A stretch of 64,000 nt of DNA from Clostridiales bacterium (GTDB lineage Bacteria > Bacillota > Clostridia > Christensenellales > UBA1242): positions 94,709 through 158,708 of the forward strand of contig SVIQ01000001.1 of assembly GCA_015069415.1 (NCBI GenBank). Reading direction: 5' to 3'. The translations under genes were made by a program, and so were the position numbers. The notes under the pieces are model-generated. The model searched no databases, was not told where the DNA came from, and saw nothing but the letters and a program-made list of their open reading frames with translations. Shown one piece after another: positions 33,874 to 43,268 of the stretch. Positions within the stretch are counted from its first letter, which is position 1; each line of letters opens with the position of its first letter.

Positions 33874-35202
33874 ATGAGCGAATTTAAGACTATTCCTATT
33901 ACCCTAGTTACAGGTTATTTAGGAAGCGGAAAAACAACATTATTAAATCACATTTTAACAAACACTAAAGGATACAAATGTGCCGTAATCGTAAACGATA
34001 TTGGCGAAGTAAACATTGACGCTGAACTTATTGAAAAAGGCGGTATCGTCAACAAAAGAGATGAAAATCTTGTAGCTCTTCAAAATGGTTGTATTTGTTG
34101 TACTTTGCGTCAAGATTTAATAGAACAACTTCACGACATCATCAAACAAAAGAAATTTGATCACATTATTATTGAGGCAAGCGGAATTTGCGAACCTATT
34201 CCTATTGCTCAAACAATCAATTTCTTAACTGAAAGTTTTAAAAGTCAAGGCATGCCAATTTACTGCAAACTCGATGCAATTATATCAGTCGTTGATGCAT
34301 TCAGAATGGTTAGCGAATTTGGTTGTGGCGACGAACTAGTTAAAAGCAACATTGAAGATGACGACATTGAAAACTTAGTAATTCAACAAATTGAATTCTG
34401 TGACGTTCTCATTTTAAACAAGGTAAGCGAAGTGTCAAGTAAAGAACTTGAAAGAGTTAGAACAATCGTTAAAAATCTTCAACCAAAAGCAAAATTAATA
34501 GAAACAGATTTTTCTAGAGTTGACATTAGCGAAATTCTTGATACCAACATGTTCGACATGGAAAATGTTTTAACAAGTGCCGGTTGGTTTGTTGAAATCG
34601 AAAAAGACATTGAAGAAACTGACCATAACGACGAACACGAACATCATGAACACCACCATAACCATGAAGACCATCACGAGCATGAACACCATGAATGCCA
34701 TTGCGCAGACCATGAATGTCATTGTCATGATCACGACGAAGAGCATGAATGCCACTGTCATGAACATGAAGAACACGAACACCATCACGATGGACATTGC
34801 CATTGTCACCACTGTCACAATCATGAACACGGCGAAACTGAAGAATATGGTATCGGAACTTTTGTTTACTACAGAAGAAAACCTTTTGACAGATTAAAAT
34901 TTGAAGAATGGGCAACTATTGATCACGGAAGACAAATCATCAGAACTAAAGGACTTGTTTACTTTGACAATGAACAAAACATGTCTTATGTATACGAACA
35001 AGCTGGAAAACAAAAGAATTTAACTGAAAATGGGCCATGGTATGCAACTCTTCCAAGACAACAAATCGAACAACTTCTTTTGCACGACGAAAAGTTTAGA
35101 AAAGATTGGGACGAACAATACGGAGACAGAATGATTAAGCTTGTTTTCATCGGTCAAAAACTAGACAAAAACAAAATTTCTAGTGAATTAGATAAAATTT
35201 AA
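33874..35202 (+). CDS. G3E/CobW-family GTPase metallochaperone with His/Cys-rich insert
   Basis: A 442-residue P-loop GTPase. Residues ~8-20 'TLVTGYLGSGKTTLLN' form the P-loop; 'NGCICCTLR' is the CxCC metal-binding motif of COG0523 proteins; 'ILNKVSEV' is the NKxD-like guanine site. Between the GTPase and the C-terminal CobW_C domain lies a stretch (about 34618-34848) with 33 His and 9 Cys in roughly 80 residues, likely a metal store or sensor. These proteins deliver zinc, cobalt or nickel. The metal is unknown; zinc is a guess. AAGGAG precedes the ATG. Confidence 0.85.
   Translation: MSEFKTIPITLVTGYLGSGKTTLLNHILTNTKGYKCAVIVNDIGEVNIDAELIEKGGIVNKRDENLVALQNGCICCTLRQDLIEQLHDIIKQKKFDHIIIEASGICEPIPIAQTINFLTESFKSQGMPIYCKLDAIISVVDAFRMVSEFGCGDELVKSNIEDDDIENLVIQQIEFCDVLILNKVSEVSSKELERVRTIVKNLQPKAKLIETDFSRVDISEILDTNMFDMENVLTSAGWFVEIEKDIEETDHNDEHEHHEHHHNHEDHHEHEHHECHCADHECHCHDHDEEHECHCHEHEEHEHHHDGHCHCHHCHNHEHGETEEYGIGTFVYYRRKPFDRLKFEEWATIDHGRQIIRTKGLVYFDNEQNMSYVYEQAGKQKNLTENGPWYATLPRQQIEQLLLHDEKFRKDWDEQYGDRMIKLVFIGQKLDKNKISSELDKI
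34618..34848 (+). repeat. His/Cys-rich low-complexity segment inside the G3E GTPase
   Basis: Degenerate repeats of the His-Glu-His-His and Cys-His-Cys type. In DNA it is built of repeated CA(T/C) and GA(A/G) codons; the opposite strand gives long open but meaningless frames. Confidence 0.85.
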
Positions 35203-35209
35203 TAAACAA

Positions 35210-35235
35210 AAAAATCCACAAATTGTGGATTTTTT
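35210..35235. terminator. Bidirectional terminator (ATCCACA-type copy 1)
   Basis: AAAAATCCACA / TGTGGATTTTT hairpin with a 3-nt loop between the convergent GTPase and 252-residue genes. Near-identical hairpins recur at 50440 and 54105. Confidence 0.85.
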
Positions 35236-35992
35236 AATTTTCATTTTCTGGACGAATGACAGATTTTAATCCCCATAAATTGGTAATGCTATAAATTTTA
35301 GCTCTAGTTTTGCTTGCCAATTTCTCCTTAAGAATATTTCGCAATTCAATCAACAATCTTTCTCTTACGCAACAATCCTTGTAAACTCTCTTATTCTTTT
35401 CATTTGCAATTTTTTGAGCTCTATTGTCGCCTTTTACTCTACCTTTTACCCTCTTGAAAACATTGTTTAATTTTTCTTGAATTAAATAAACAGTTTCTTC
35501 AGCATTCAACAAATCTTCAAATTCTTCTTCAAACCCAAATTCTGTAGCAATCCAAGAAAGGTCTTCAAAACTACAAATGTCTTCATTTAAGAAAAATGCC
35601 AACATTATACCACGTCTAAATTCTTGAATTTTAAAAAATCTAGGATTTACATATTTTAAAAAGAAATCTGTACATTGACTAGGAGTTGGAGTATGAAATG
35701 CCAATTCGCTAATCAACACCTCGTCATTCATAAAATCAGGGAAGTTTTCAAATGAAGCATGGTGCTTACTCATTAAAATCATGATAGCATACTCTACATC
35801 ATTTTCATGCCCGCATGGTTTAATTTTTACACCCTTTTTCAATTTTTCAAAAATATCTTTAAGTTTCTTTTCTCTTTCTGGTCCCGGCTCGAACTCACTT
35901 CTCTGTCTTGTCATCTTTTCAATATATCTTTCTTCTGCATGAATTCTTTGAATTTCACATCTTTCTTCGTAAGTTCTAGTATCTTTTGCCAT
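35234..35992 (-). CDS. Hypothetical protein, alpha-helical, cytosolic (252 aa)
   Basis: A 252-residue protein with no signal peptide or membrane helix, rich in Glu, Lys, Phe and Arg and probably all-helical. It contains 'IKPCGHENDVEYAIMILMSKHHASFENFPDFM' (in part) and 'TPSQCTDFFLKYVNPRFFKIQEFRRGIML'. I do not recognise it. The ATG at 35992 follows GAGGT in a short leader. A consensus TTGACA promoter is 20 nt upstream, so the gene is likely well expressed. The 3' end shares a terminator with the GTPase gene. Confidence 0.6.
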   Translation of the reverse strand: MAKDTRTYEERCEIQRIHAEERYIEKMTRQRSEFEPGPEREKKLKDIFEKLKKGVKIKPCGHENDVEYAIMILMSKHHASFENFPDFMNDEVLISELAFHTPTPSQCTDFFLKYVNPRFFKIQEFRRGIMLAFFLNEDICSFEDLSWIATEFGFEEEFEDLLNAEETVYLIQEKLNNVFKRVKGRVKGDNRAQKIANEKNKRVYKDCCVRERLLIELRNILKEKLASKTRAKIYSITNLWGLKSVIRPENEN

Positions 35993-36011
35993 ATTAACCT
36001 CAATTTTTCGC

Positions 36012-36040
36012 ATAATATCACGAAAAATGCAACTTGTCAA
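36012..36040 (-). promoter_or_regulatory. Consensus promoter of the 252-residue gene
   Basis: On the minus strand TTGACA (36040-36035), 17-nt spacer ending TGA, TATTAT (36017-36012), then a leader with GAGGT. Confidence 0.8.
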
Positions 36041-36081
36041 TATGGATTTTTTTAATTTTCAAAAAATTTTAGAAAATAACC

Positions 36082-36109
36082 TTGAAAAAGATTTAATTAT
36101 TAGTATAAT
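36082..36109 (+). promoter_or_regulatory. Promoter giving a leaderless pth-mfd mRNA
   Basis: TTGAAA (36082-36087), 16-nt spacer, TATAAT (36104-36109), then 7 nt to the ATG at 36117, whose start is fixed by the Pth family N-terminus. Confidence 0.8.
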
Positions 36110-36116
36110 AATAAAT

Positions 36117-36647
36117 ATGAAAATAATAGTAGGACTAGGAAACCCTGAGGGAAAATATGAAAAAACTTATCACAACGTAGGATTTAACGTTGTTGACCTT
36201 TTTGCTAAAAAGAATGGTTTAAAATTCTCAAAACAAAAATGTAAAGCCATGCTTGCAATTGGTGACGGTTTTATTTTAGCAAAACCTCAAACATATATGA
36301 ATTTAAGCGGAGAAAGCGTTCAAGAACTTAAGAAATATTTTAAAGTGTCTTTAGATGACATTTTAATTGTACTTGACGACATTGACCAACCAAAAGGTAA
36401 AGTACGATTTCGTTTGACAGGTTCTGCCGGAACACACAACGGTCTTAGAGATATAATAGCGAAAGTAGGCTCTACTCCAAGACTTAGAGTTGGTATCGGC
36501 AGAGATAATATTATGCCTTTAAGAGATTATGTTTTATCTCAAGTTGACAATGCCAGCCGTGAAATTTTAAATGTTTCTTACGAAAATGCTTGTGATTTAA
36601 TTGAAAAATTTATTAATGAGGAATTATGCCAAGATACGACGATTTAA
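36117..36647 (+). CDS. pth: Peptidyl-tRNA hydrolase
   Basis: A 176-residue enzyme that cleaves peptidyl-tRNA to recycle tRNA. 'KIIVGLGNPEGKYEKTYHNVGF' (in part) holds the catalytic His in YHNVG; 'LAKPQTYMNLSG' holds the conserved Asn; 'LDDIDQPKGKVRFRLTGSAGTHNGLRDI' (in part) completes the site. The start at 36117 matches the family MKxIVGLGNPG start exactly. It overlaps mfd by 22 nt, so the two are coupled. A -10 box lies 7 nt upstream, so there is no leader. Confidence 0.95.
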   Translation: MKIIVGLGNPEGKYEKTYHNVGFNVVDLFAKKNGLKFSKQKCKAMLAIGDGFILAKPQTYMNLSGESVQELKKYFKVSLDDILIVLDDIDQPKGKVRFRLTGSAGTHNGLRDIIAKVGSTPRLRVGIGRDNIMPLRDYVLSQVDNASREILNVSYENACDLIEKFINEELCQDTTI

Positions 36648-39600
36648 TTTCCTCATTAGGAAAACAAACGATACTGTGTTCAAATCTAGGATTTGGAGAA
36701 CAAGGTGCAGTTTTAACACACCTTCCCAAGTCCGTTTTTGTCTGCCCAGATATTGAAGAAGCTAGAAACATGTCTGCTCAACTTAAAAGTTTAAACAAAG
36801 AATGCATTGTAATTGATGAATTTGACAAACCTTTCACTTTAAGTAAGTTTCAGAGCCATGAAAATAAGTTTGATTTAATAAGAGCCCTTTTTTCTTTTGT
36901 TACGAAAAATTCAATTATTATATCCACTCCCAAAATATTCTTTTTAAATTTACCAAACCTTGACGAATTCAAAAATAATATTCTAGAATTTGAAAAAGGA
37001 AAAGATTATGAAATTTCATTAATTGAAAAACAATTAGTAAATATTGGTTACAAAAAAGTTGACGTAGTGACCTATCCTGGAGAATTTGCAAAGCGTGGCG
37101 ATATTCTTGATGTTTTCACTCCTATTTTTAATAATCCAATACGTCTAGATTTTTTTGATACTCTACTTGAGGATATTTATTCCTTTGATTACTTATCTAG
37201 TGAAAAAACTGAAATCTTAAACAGTGTAAAAATTAGTCCTAACAAATTGTTTTTCTTTAACAATGAAACGATTGAAAAGATTACTAATGAATTGAAGACT
37301 TTAGGAAAAGATGACCCAACATTTTTTGACATCGCGTCTAACTTAGAAAACAATGACTATGTTCCTCTTGAATTCTTAAATCAATTTACCAATTCAACAA
37401 CATTTCTAGACCTTAACACACCGATAATTTTAAGCAAATGTCTGCAAATTGAAAATTTATTTAATTCATATTTAAATGAAATTAATTTAAGAATAAATTC
37501 AATTTTTAAAGAAGAAAAAATTAAAAATTTATATTTAAAATCTAATTTTTTATTAAATTTTAATGAAATTTTAGCAAAAATTAAAAATAATTTAATAATT
37601 TTCGAAAATTTTGAAATTTTAAAAGAAAATATTAATTCAAGTATTGAATTTGAAAAATGTTTAAAATTAAATTTTAAAACTCACAAATTTTCGAATTTCC
37701 TATACGATTTAAATAAACTATATAATGAAACAAAAAATTTAGATAAACAAATTTATTTATGTTTAAATTCAATTGACACATTTAATTCAATTAAAAAAAT
37801 ATTTACGGAATTAAATTTTAATTTTTCAACAAATAAAAATTCTAAAGGATTAATTTTAACTGAATTAAAAATTCCATATAATATATGTTTTGAAGATGAA
37901 GATAAGTATTATATTGGTTCAACGAATTTTGCGCACAAAAAAGAATTCAAAAAAGAAAGTAAAACTCAACAAAAATATTTACCAAGAGCCGGAGAATATG
38001 TTGTTCACTCCACTCACGGAATTGGAAAATGCGAAGGAACTGTTACTATTCTTTCAGGCGGAGTTGAAAAAGAATTTTTTAAACTCATTTATCACGGAGG
38101 AGATATATTATATGTTCCAAGTGAACACGCTGATTGTTTGTCTCTTTACTTAACAAATGGTGTCTCTGTAAAACTCAACAAACTTGGTGGAAAAGAATTT
38201 ACAGCGCAAAAATTGAAAGCTGTTCAATCAATCGAAGATATGAGCAAAGAACTCCTTGAGCTGTATGCAAAAAGAAAAGCTGTAAAAGGATACAAGTACT
38301 CAGAAGACGATTACCTTTTCACTGAATTTGAAAATGCTTTTGAGCACACTGAAACCTCAGATCAGCTTCAAGCCATATCTGATATAAAAAACGATATGCA
38401 CTCAGGTAAAGTGATGGACAGACTTATTTGTGGAGATGTAGGGTTTGGAAAAACTGAAGTCGCAATGCGTGCTATGTTCAAAGCTGTTGAAAACGGAAAA
38501 CAAGTTGCAATCATGGCTCCTACCACAATCTTAAGCTTGCAACATTTTATGACAGCAAGTTCTAGAACTAAAGATTTTGGCGTAAAAGTTGAAATGTTAA
38601 ACAGATTCAAATCTTCAAAGGAGCAAAAAGCTATTTTAGAGGAATTATCTGAAGGAAAAATTAACGTAATATGCGGAACTCACAGACTTCTTTCAAAAGA
38701 TGTAAAATTCAAAGATTTAGGACTTCTTATTTTAGATGAGGAACAACGTTTTGGAGTTAAAGCAAAAGAACAAATTAAACAATTAAAAAATAATGTTAAT
38801 GTTCTTACCCTTTCCGCTACTCCGATTCCTAGAACTTTAAGCATGACGCTTATGAATATCCGCGACATCAGCATAATCAACACCCCTCCAGTCGACAGAT
38901 TGCCTGTTAAAACTTATGTCATGGGTTACAATGAAGATATAATCTTAAATGCGATAAACGATGAAATTAACCGAGATGGTCAAGTCTTAATTGTATATAA
39001 TAACGTCGAAATGCTACCTAAAGTAGCAAATTCTTTAAGCAGTAAACTAAACAATCCAAAGGCTAAGTTTGATATTGCACACGGACAAATGAGTGAAATT
39101 GCGCTAGAAAATGCAATTAAACGTCTTTATGATAGAGAAACTAACGTTTTTGTTTCAACGACTTTAATTGAAAATGGTATTGATTTACCTAAAGCCAACA
39201 CTCTTATTGTAATTGACAGTGACCACTTAGGATTAAGTCAAATGTACCAACTCCGCGGTCGTGTAGGAAGAAACAAGGATCAAGCTTACGCTTATTTTAC
39301 TTACAACAAAGAAAAAATACTAACAGAAGAATCGACAAGCAGACTTCAAGCCATTGCAGAACACACTGAACTTGGGTCAGGTTTCAAAATTGCAATGAGA
39401 GATCTTCAAATTCGAGGCGCTGGAGAACTTTTAGGAAAAGTGCAACACGGTCATATGATAAAAATCGGTTATGACATGTACTCAAAACTTTTACGTGACA
39501 CCTTAAAGAGACTTAAAGGAGAAAAAGTAGAAATTGAACGAGATATTAAACTTGACATTGCAATTTCTTCAACTATCCCACGATATTTCCTAGAAGATGA

Positions 39601-39964
39601 AACAGAAAGACTTAAAATTATTGCAAAAATCACAAATATTGTAGACAAAACTCAAGCAAGAAACGTTTTAAACGAATTGATGGTCGAATACGGAAAACTT
39701 CCAAGAGAAATTCACAATTTAATCAATCTGTCTCTCATAAAAACGCTTGCTACAAAACAAAAAGTTAAAAATGTTACTTTGACAAAGACCCGAATGGCAA
39801 TCACTTTCTATGATGACATAGATATAAATCAATTAGTCAAGAAAGTAAACAAATTTGCCCGTTTCAGATTCGAAAAGTCATCAGTTCCAACAATAACACT
39901 TGATACAAGCATGTTTAGTGTTGAAACAGCAATCAGCTATACTATAGAATTTTTAAACGGATAG
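36626..39964 (+). CDS. mfd: Transcription-repair coupling factor Mfd
   Basis: A 1112-residue SF2 translocase that displaces stalled RNA polymerase and recruits UvrA. The N-terminal UvrB-like region runs to residue ~400, is very Asn/Lys/Phe-rich and diverged (residues ~270-430). The CarD-like RNA polymerase-interacting domain follows ('EYVVHSTHGIGKCEG'). The helicase has 'CGDVGFGKTEVAMRA' P-loop, 'LLILDEEQRFGV' (DEEQ) and 'LSATPIPRTL'. The TRCF C-terminal domain ends the protein. It starts 22 nt before the pth stop with a GAGGAATT site. Confidence 0.96.
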   Translation: MPRYDDLISSLGKQTILCSNLGFGEQGAVLTHLPKSVFVCPDIEEARNMSAQLKSLNKECIVIDEFDKPFTLSKFQSHENKFDLIRALFSFVTKNSIIISTPKIFFLNLPNLDEFKNNILEFEKGKDYEISLIEKQLVNIGYKKVDVVTYPGEFAKRGDILDVFTPIFNNPIRLDFFDTLLEDIYSFDYLSSEKTEILNSVKISPNKLFFFNNETIEKITNELKTLGKDDPTFFDIASNLENNDYVPLEFLNQFTNSTTFLDLNTPIILSKCLQIENLFNSYLNEINLRINSIFKEEKIKNLYLKSNFLLNFNEILAKIKNNLIIFENFEILKENINSSIEFEKCLKLNFKTHKFSNFLYDLNKLYNETKNLDKQIYLCLNSIDTFNSIKKIFTELNFNFSTNKNSKGLILTELKIPYNICFEDEDKYYIGSTNFAHKKEFKKESKTQQKYLPRAGEYVVHSTHGIGKCEGTVTILSGGVEKEFFKLIYHGGDILYVPSEHADCLSLYLTNGVSVKLNKLGGKEFTAQKLKAVQSIEDMSKELLELYAKRKAVKGYKYSEDDYLFTEFENAFEHTETSDQLQAISDIKNDMHSGKVMDRLICGDVGFGKTEVAMRAMFKAVENGKQVAIMAPTTILSLQHFMTASSRTKDFGVKVEMLNRFKSSKEQKAILEELSEGKINVICGTHRLLSKDVKFKDLGLLILDEEQRFGVKAKEQIKQLKNNVNVLTLSATPIPRTLSMTLMNIRDISIINTPPVDRLPVKTYVMGYNEDIILNAINDEINRDGQVLIVYNNVEMLPKVANSLSSKLNNPKAKFDIAHGQMSEIALENAIKRLYDRETNVFVSTTLIENGIDLPKANTLIVIDSDHLGLSQMYQLRGRVGRNKDQAYAYFTYNKEKILTEESTSRLQAIAEHTELGSGFKIAMRDLQIRGAGELLGKVQHGHMIKIGYDMYSKLLRDTLKRLKGEKVEIERDIKLDIAISSTIPRYFLEDETERLKIIAKITNIVDKTQARNVLNELMVEYGKLPREIHNLINLSLIKTLATKQKVKNVTLTKTRMAITFYDDIDINQLVKKVNKFARFRFEKSSVPTITLDTSMFSVETAISYTIEFLNG

Positions 39965-39975
39965 GCCGAAATCTC

Positions 39976-40004
39976 TTGCTTTTTATTATAAAATTAATTA
40001 TAAT
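39976..40004 (+). promoter_or_regulatory. Promoter of the PrsA-like lipoprotein gene
   Basis: TTGCTT (39976-39981), 17-nt spacer, TATAAT (39999-40004), 33 nt before the GTG start. Confidence 0.65.
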
Positions 40005-40036
40005 AGTCTAAGATTATTTATATATTGGAGTTTATT

Positions 40037-41881
40037 GTGAAAAAATTATCTGCTATACTAATTTGCTTATTAATGATATTTACTTGCGCCTTTGCTGGTT
40101 GTGCAGGATTTAAAATCGACAAAGTTAAGTACTACAATGAAGTGCTTGCTAAAGTTGGTGACGAAAAGATCACACGTTATGATTTGCTAAATGCTTACTC
40201 GACTTACGGTGATTATTATGTTTCAAACATGGGAAAGACTAAAAAGGAAGCTTTAAACGAAACATTAAACCTTTTAATTGACCGCGAGGCTTTGTATCAA
40301 TATGCTAAAACTGTTAATGATTACAAACCTACTAAAAATCAAGTTAACAATGTTGTTTATGCTTTGTTTGAATCGGTTGACAACGAAGTGGATTCTTACA
40401 TTAAAACAGCAAGAAACATTTTAAACCTTGAAGAAATTAAAGAAACAGCTGAAACACCTAAAGACACAGCTTACCCTATTGAAAACTATTTCTACGAAAA
40501 CAATCGTCGTGCAACATTAAATAAAGTTTACACTTATTACACTAATGCTACTAAAGAAACTGTTTCAAGTACGGAAACTGACTATTTTGACGTAAATTAC
40601 AAGATTGTTTATGACACTTCAAAAAATGAGGAAGAAGTTCATGACAATATGATTGATGAAAAATTCTTGACAGATTTCACATCTGAAGACATTTATGAAG
40701 AGCTTGTAGAATCTTACTTGGATCATTTGCAAGAAAAACTTGCTTCACAAGATTTGTTAAATGCAAGTGCTGTTAAAGAAAAAGTTTTATCTCTTATGAC
40801 TAAAGACTTGATTTCTTATGAGTACTATTTAAGAGATGAAAACGGTAAAGAATTTTCTAAAAACACACACGACCTTTTAGTTCGTTATTTTGAAAGAAAC
40901 TTCTCATCAAAAATCAAAGATCAATATCTTTCAAACATTAGAACTCACTATTTAAACAATGAAACTTTATCAGTTGATTTATTGATTGAAAAATACAATT
41001 CATTAGCTGACAAAAGCAAAAATCAATATACAAATCGTGAATCTAGTTACAAAAAGAAACTTAAAGAAATTGGAACTGACGGCGACAGCATTTTGTTCCA
41101 CCATGAAAACTTAAGTGATGGAACTGAGTTTGGTTACTTCATCCACACATTGTTAAACTTCAGTGAAACTGTTGAAGAAAACGAAAAACTTTCTCAAAAG
41201 CAAAAAATTGAAGCACTTGACAAAAATGATCCATATTACGAAACAGATTATGCTGATTTAATTTCTCAAACTAAAGTTAAAGTTAGAGATATTGAAACAG
41301 GAGAATTGACTGAAGAAATTAAAACTTTACAAGAAGTTGTTGAAGAATATAATGACATTGTAAAAATTGAAAGTTATGACAAACGTTTGAATGAATTCAT
41401 CAAATTCATGTTTAAGTACACAGGAGATTACAAATCTACTCTTGTTCAAGGTATGCCTTATGTTGTAGGAACTAACGGTTTCTCAAAAATGGAAACAGCA
41501 TTCACTGAAGAAGCTATTTCATTGATGGATAAAGCTGGTAACATGAGTCAAGTAGACTTAAGCGACACAGACACAATGTGCATTACAAGTTACGGAATTC
41601 ACTTCTTGTTCTTCGTTGAAGATGTTAAAGCTTACGATTTGCCAATAGACACAAGAGATATCACTGCTGAAGATTTGTTAAAAATATTAAATCCTTTAAC
41701 TAAAGAAACATATTTTGATATGTTATTTGAAAAAGTTTATCCAGCAAGTAGTGCTGAAGAAGTTTATACTTCAAACACTGGATATAGCGAATTTGAAGCA
41801 GAAATTTTAGAAGATTTCAAACAAGAAATTAAAATTGAAAAGTTCTCAAGCAAAATTAAAGGAACTAAAACAAGCATTTAA
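40037..41881 (+). CDS. PrsA/SurA-like foldase lipoprotein
   Basis: A 614-residue exported lipoprotein with lipobox 'FAGC' (Cys at residue ~22). The next ~90 residues, 'EVLAKVGDEKITRYDLLNAYS..ALNETLNLLIDREALYQYAK', are a SurA/PrsA N-terminal chaperone domain. The long Glu/Lys-rich middle has no clear domain. A region near the end ('GFSKMETAFTEEAISLMD...YGIHFLFF') resembles a degenerate parvulin strand-helix pattern. PrsA family proteins fold exported proteins. GTG at 40037 follows TTGGAG. It follows pth-mfd as in many Clostridia, supporting the call. Confidence 0.75.
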   Translation: MKKLSAILICLLMIFTCAFAGCAGFKIDKVKYYNEVLAKVGDEKITRYDLLNAYSTYGDYYVSNMGKTKKEALNETLNLLIDREALYQYAKTVNDYKPTKNQVNNVVYALFESVDNEVDSYIKTARNILNLEEIKETAETPKDTAYPIENYFYENNRRATLNKVYTYYTNATKETVSSTETDYFDVNYKIVYDTSKNEEEVHDNMIDEKFLTDFTSEDIYEELVESYLDHLQEKLASQDLLNASAVKEKVLSLMTKDLISYEYYLRDENGKEFSKNTHDLLVRYFERNFSSKIKDQYLSNIRTHYLNNETLSVDLLIEKYNSLADKSKNQYTNRESSYKKKLKEIGTDGDSILFHHENLSDGTEFGYFIHTLLNFSETVEENEKLSQKQKIEALDKNDPYYETDYADLISQTKVKVRDIETGELTEEIKTLQEVVEEYNDIVKIESYDKRLNEFIKFMFKYTGDYKSTLVQGMPYVVGTNGFSKMETAFTEEAISLMDKAGNMSQVDLSDTDTMCITSYGIHFLFFVEDVKAYDLPIDTRDITAEDLLKILNPLTKETYFDMLFEKVYPASSAEEVYTSNTGYSEFEAEILEDFKQEIKIEKFSSKIKGTKTSI

Positions 41882-41884
41882 AAA

Positions 41885-41909
41885 AGTCCCAAATCATTGG
41901 GATTTTTTT
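41885..41909 (+). terminator. Terminator after the PrsA-like gene
   Basis: TCCCAA (41887-41892), 4-nt loop, TTGGGA (41897-41902), seven T's. Confidence 0.75.
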
Positions 41910-41954
41910 GTATATTTTTTTGCTTTCTCCTCAAACTAACCAAAAGGAGAAAAC

Positions 41955-42554
41955 ATGAAAAAAGTAAAAAGAGGCATAAGTGGTTCAACCGTTGCAATCA
42001 TAACTTTAACAATTTTACTACTAGTTTCTATTGGAATAGGTGTTGCTCTAGCATATTTTTCAAACACAGCAAATGTTACAGGACAAGTAACCTTAGCAGA
42101 CCCGATAAATATTAGTATAACTCAAGGAGGCGCAAGCGTATCAAGTTTAGAATTTGCTGAAAACGTTTTACCCGGTCAGATTTTTACTCAGTCTATCGGT
42201 GTTAGCGCGCCCCAAGACACTTCTACTGCTTTAGTTAGAGCGAAAGTTATCTTAACCAGTTCTAAAGGAACGGATGCAACTGTAGCTGAAGCTTCTACCA
42301 CAGCAAGTTGGAAAAAAGGAACTGACGATTACTATTACTACTACGGAACTTTAAATGAAAATCAAAACATAGATTTTATTTCAGCGATAACAATTCCAAC
42401 CTCTTTAGGAAACGAATACGCAAATTCAACTATGACGGTTCAAGTAATTGTTGAAGCCATTCAACAAGCAAACAACGCTGTAAACACAGTTTGGACAACT
42501 GCTCCAACAGATTGGATAAATGAATATTCCCCACTTCCAACAACTAGCGAATAA
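41955..42554 (+). CDS. TasA/CalY-like exported protein (SipW-type signal peptide)
   Basis: A 199-residue protein. Residues ~10-34 are a signal peptide or anchor ending 'GVALAYFSNTANVTGQ', the pattern of SipW-dependent TasA/CalY-family precursors, where cleavage follows 'AxF'. The mature ~160 residues are beta-rich, Thr/Ser/Ala-rich, with 'ALVRAKVILTS' and no Cys. In Bacillus relatives form extracellular fibres. No SipW-like signal peptidase is in the window. AAAGGAG precedes the ATG. Confidence 0.6.
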   Translation: MKKVKRGISGSTVAIITLTILLLVSIGIGVALAYFSNTANVTGQVTLADPINISITQGGASVSSLEFAENVLPGQIFTQSIGVSAPQDTSTALVRAKVILTSSKGTDATVAEASTTASWKKGTDDYYYYYGTLNENQNIDFISAITIPTSLGNEYANSTMTVQVIVEAIQQANNAVNTVWTTAPTDWINEYSPLPTTSE

Positions 42555-42601
42555 CTTGATTAAAGTAGGTTACCGTTAAACTAGTTTGTTGCTAATACAA
42601 T

Positions 42602-42632
42602 AAAAAAACTCACCAAATGGTGAGATTTTTTA
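42602..42632. terminator. Terminator between the TasA-like and SpoIIQ-like genes
   Basis: CTCACCA (42609-42615) pairs with TGGTGAG (42618-42624), A's before and T's after, usable on both strands. Confidence 0.8.
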
Positions 42633-43217
42633 TTTGTCGCCTAAAGCGAGATAATTGTTTGGATCTAGTTTCGCACCATTTTGAGACATTTCAAAATGAA
42701 GATGATTTCCTCCATTTACTTCTTGTCCCATAGTTGCACTAGCTTTAGCTAAGACTGTTCCAGCCGTAACTTTATCTCCAACTTTTACAGTTATGCCATC
42801 AAGAGATTTGTATGTTGAAATTAAACCATTTGCATGTGTCACTTCAACAACACCGCCCTCTAAAGCATTAGTGTAAACTTTAGAAACAGTTCCGTCAGCA
42901 ATGCTAAACACATCTAAATTTTCTCCAGCAAGAAAATCAATTGCCTTGTGGATTTCCCATTGTTTTAGAGTGTCATTATATTGCAACTCTTTAGCTGAAT
43001 AATCTTTTGCAATTGTAGCATTTTCCATAGGTAAAACATATTTGATTTTTGTGCTAACTTCTACGCTTTCTCCACCGATGTTAGCTGTTGGTTTTGAAGA
43101 TTGCTTATTAACTAAAGCAATTGTGACTGCACAAGCAACAACAAACAAACCTATGATCGCTGCATACACATAATTAAGTATAAATTTCTTCTTTTGTTGT
43201 GTGTTGGGTTTATTCAT
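42630..43217 (-). CDS. M23-family membrane protein, SpoIIQ-like
   Basis: A 195-residue protein: one N-terminal membrane helix (residues ~13-36) then an M23 (LytM) domain. The pattern 'IAKDYS...LQYNDTLKQWEIHKAIDF' resembles SpoIIQ, and zinc ligands are visible: H..xD in 'HKAIDF', and HxH in 'NHLHFEM'. SpoIIQ in the forespore pairs with SpoIIIAH across the septum during engulfment; the Clostridial type keeps its zinc ligands. A GGGAGGAG site precedes the ATG at 43217. Beside it lies a small exported protein, perhaps YwmB-like. Confidence 0.6.
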   Translation of the reverse strand: MNKPNTQQKKKFILNYVYAAIIGLFVVACAVTIALVNKQSSKPTANIGGESVEVSTKIKYVLPMENATIAKDYSAKELQYNDTLKQWEIHKAIDFLAGENLDVFSIADGTVSKVYTNALEGGVVEVTHANGLISTYKSLDGITVKVGDKVTAGTVLAKASATMGQEVNGGNHLHFEMSQNGAKLDPNNYLALGDK

Positions 43218-43268
43218 ATCTCCTCCCTTACGAAGATATTTACCCAAATTTTAAAATTTATACATTAA

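Noticed and set aside
34526-34915. Long open frames on both strands across the His-rich part of the GTPase gene
   Set aside because: They are frame shadows of repeated His/Glu codons; no start signal, biased composition.
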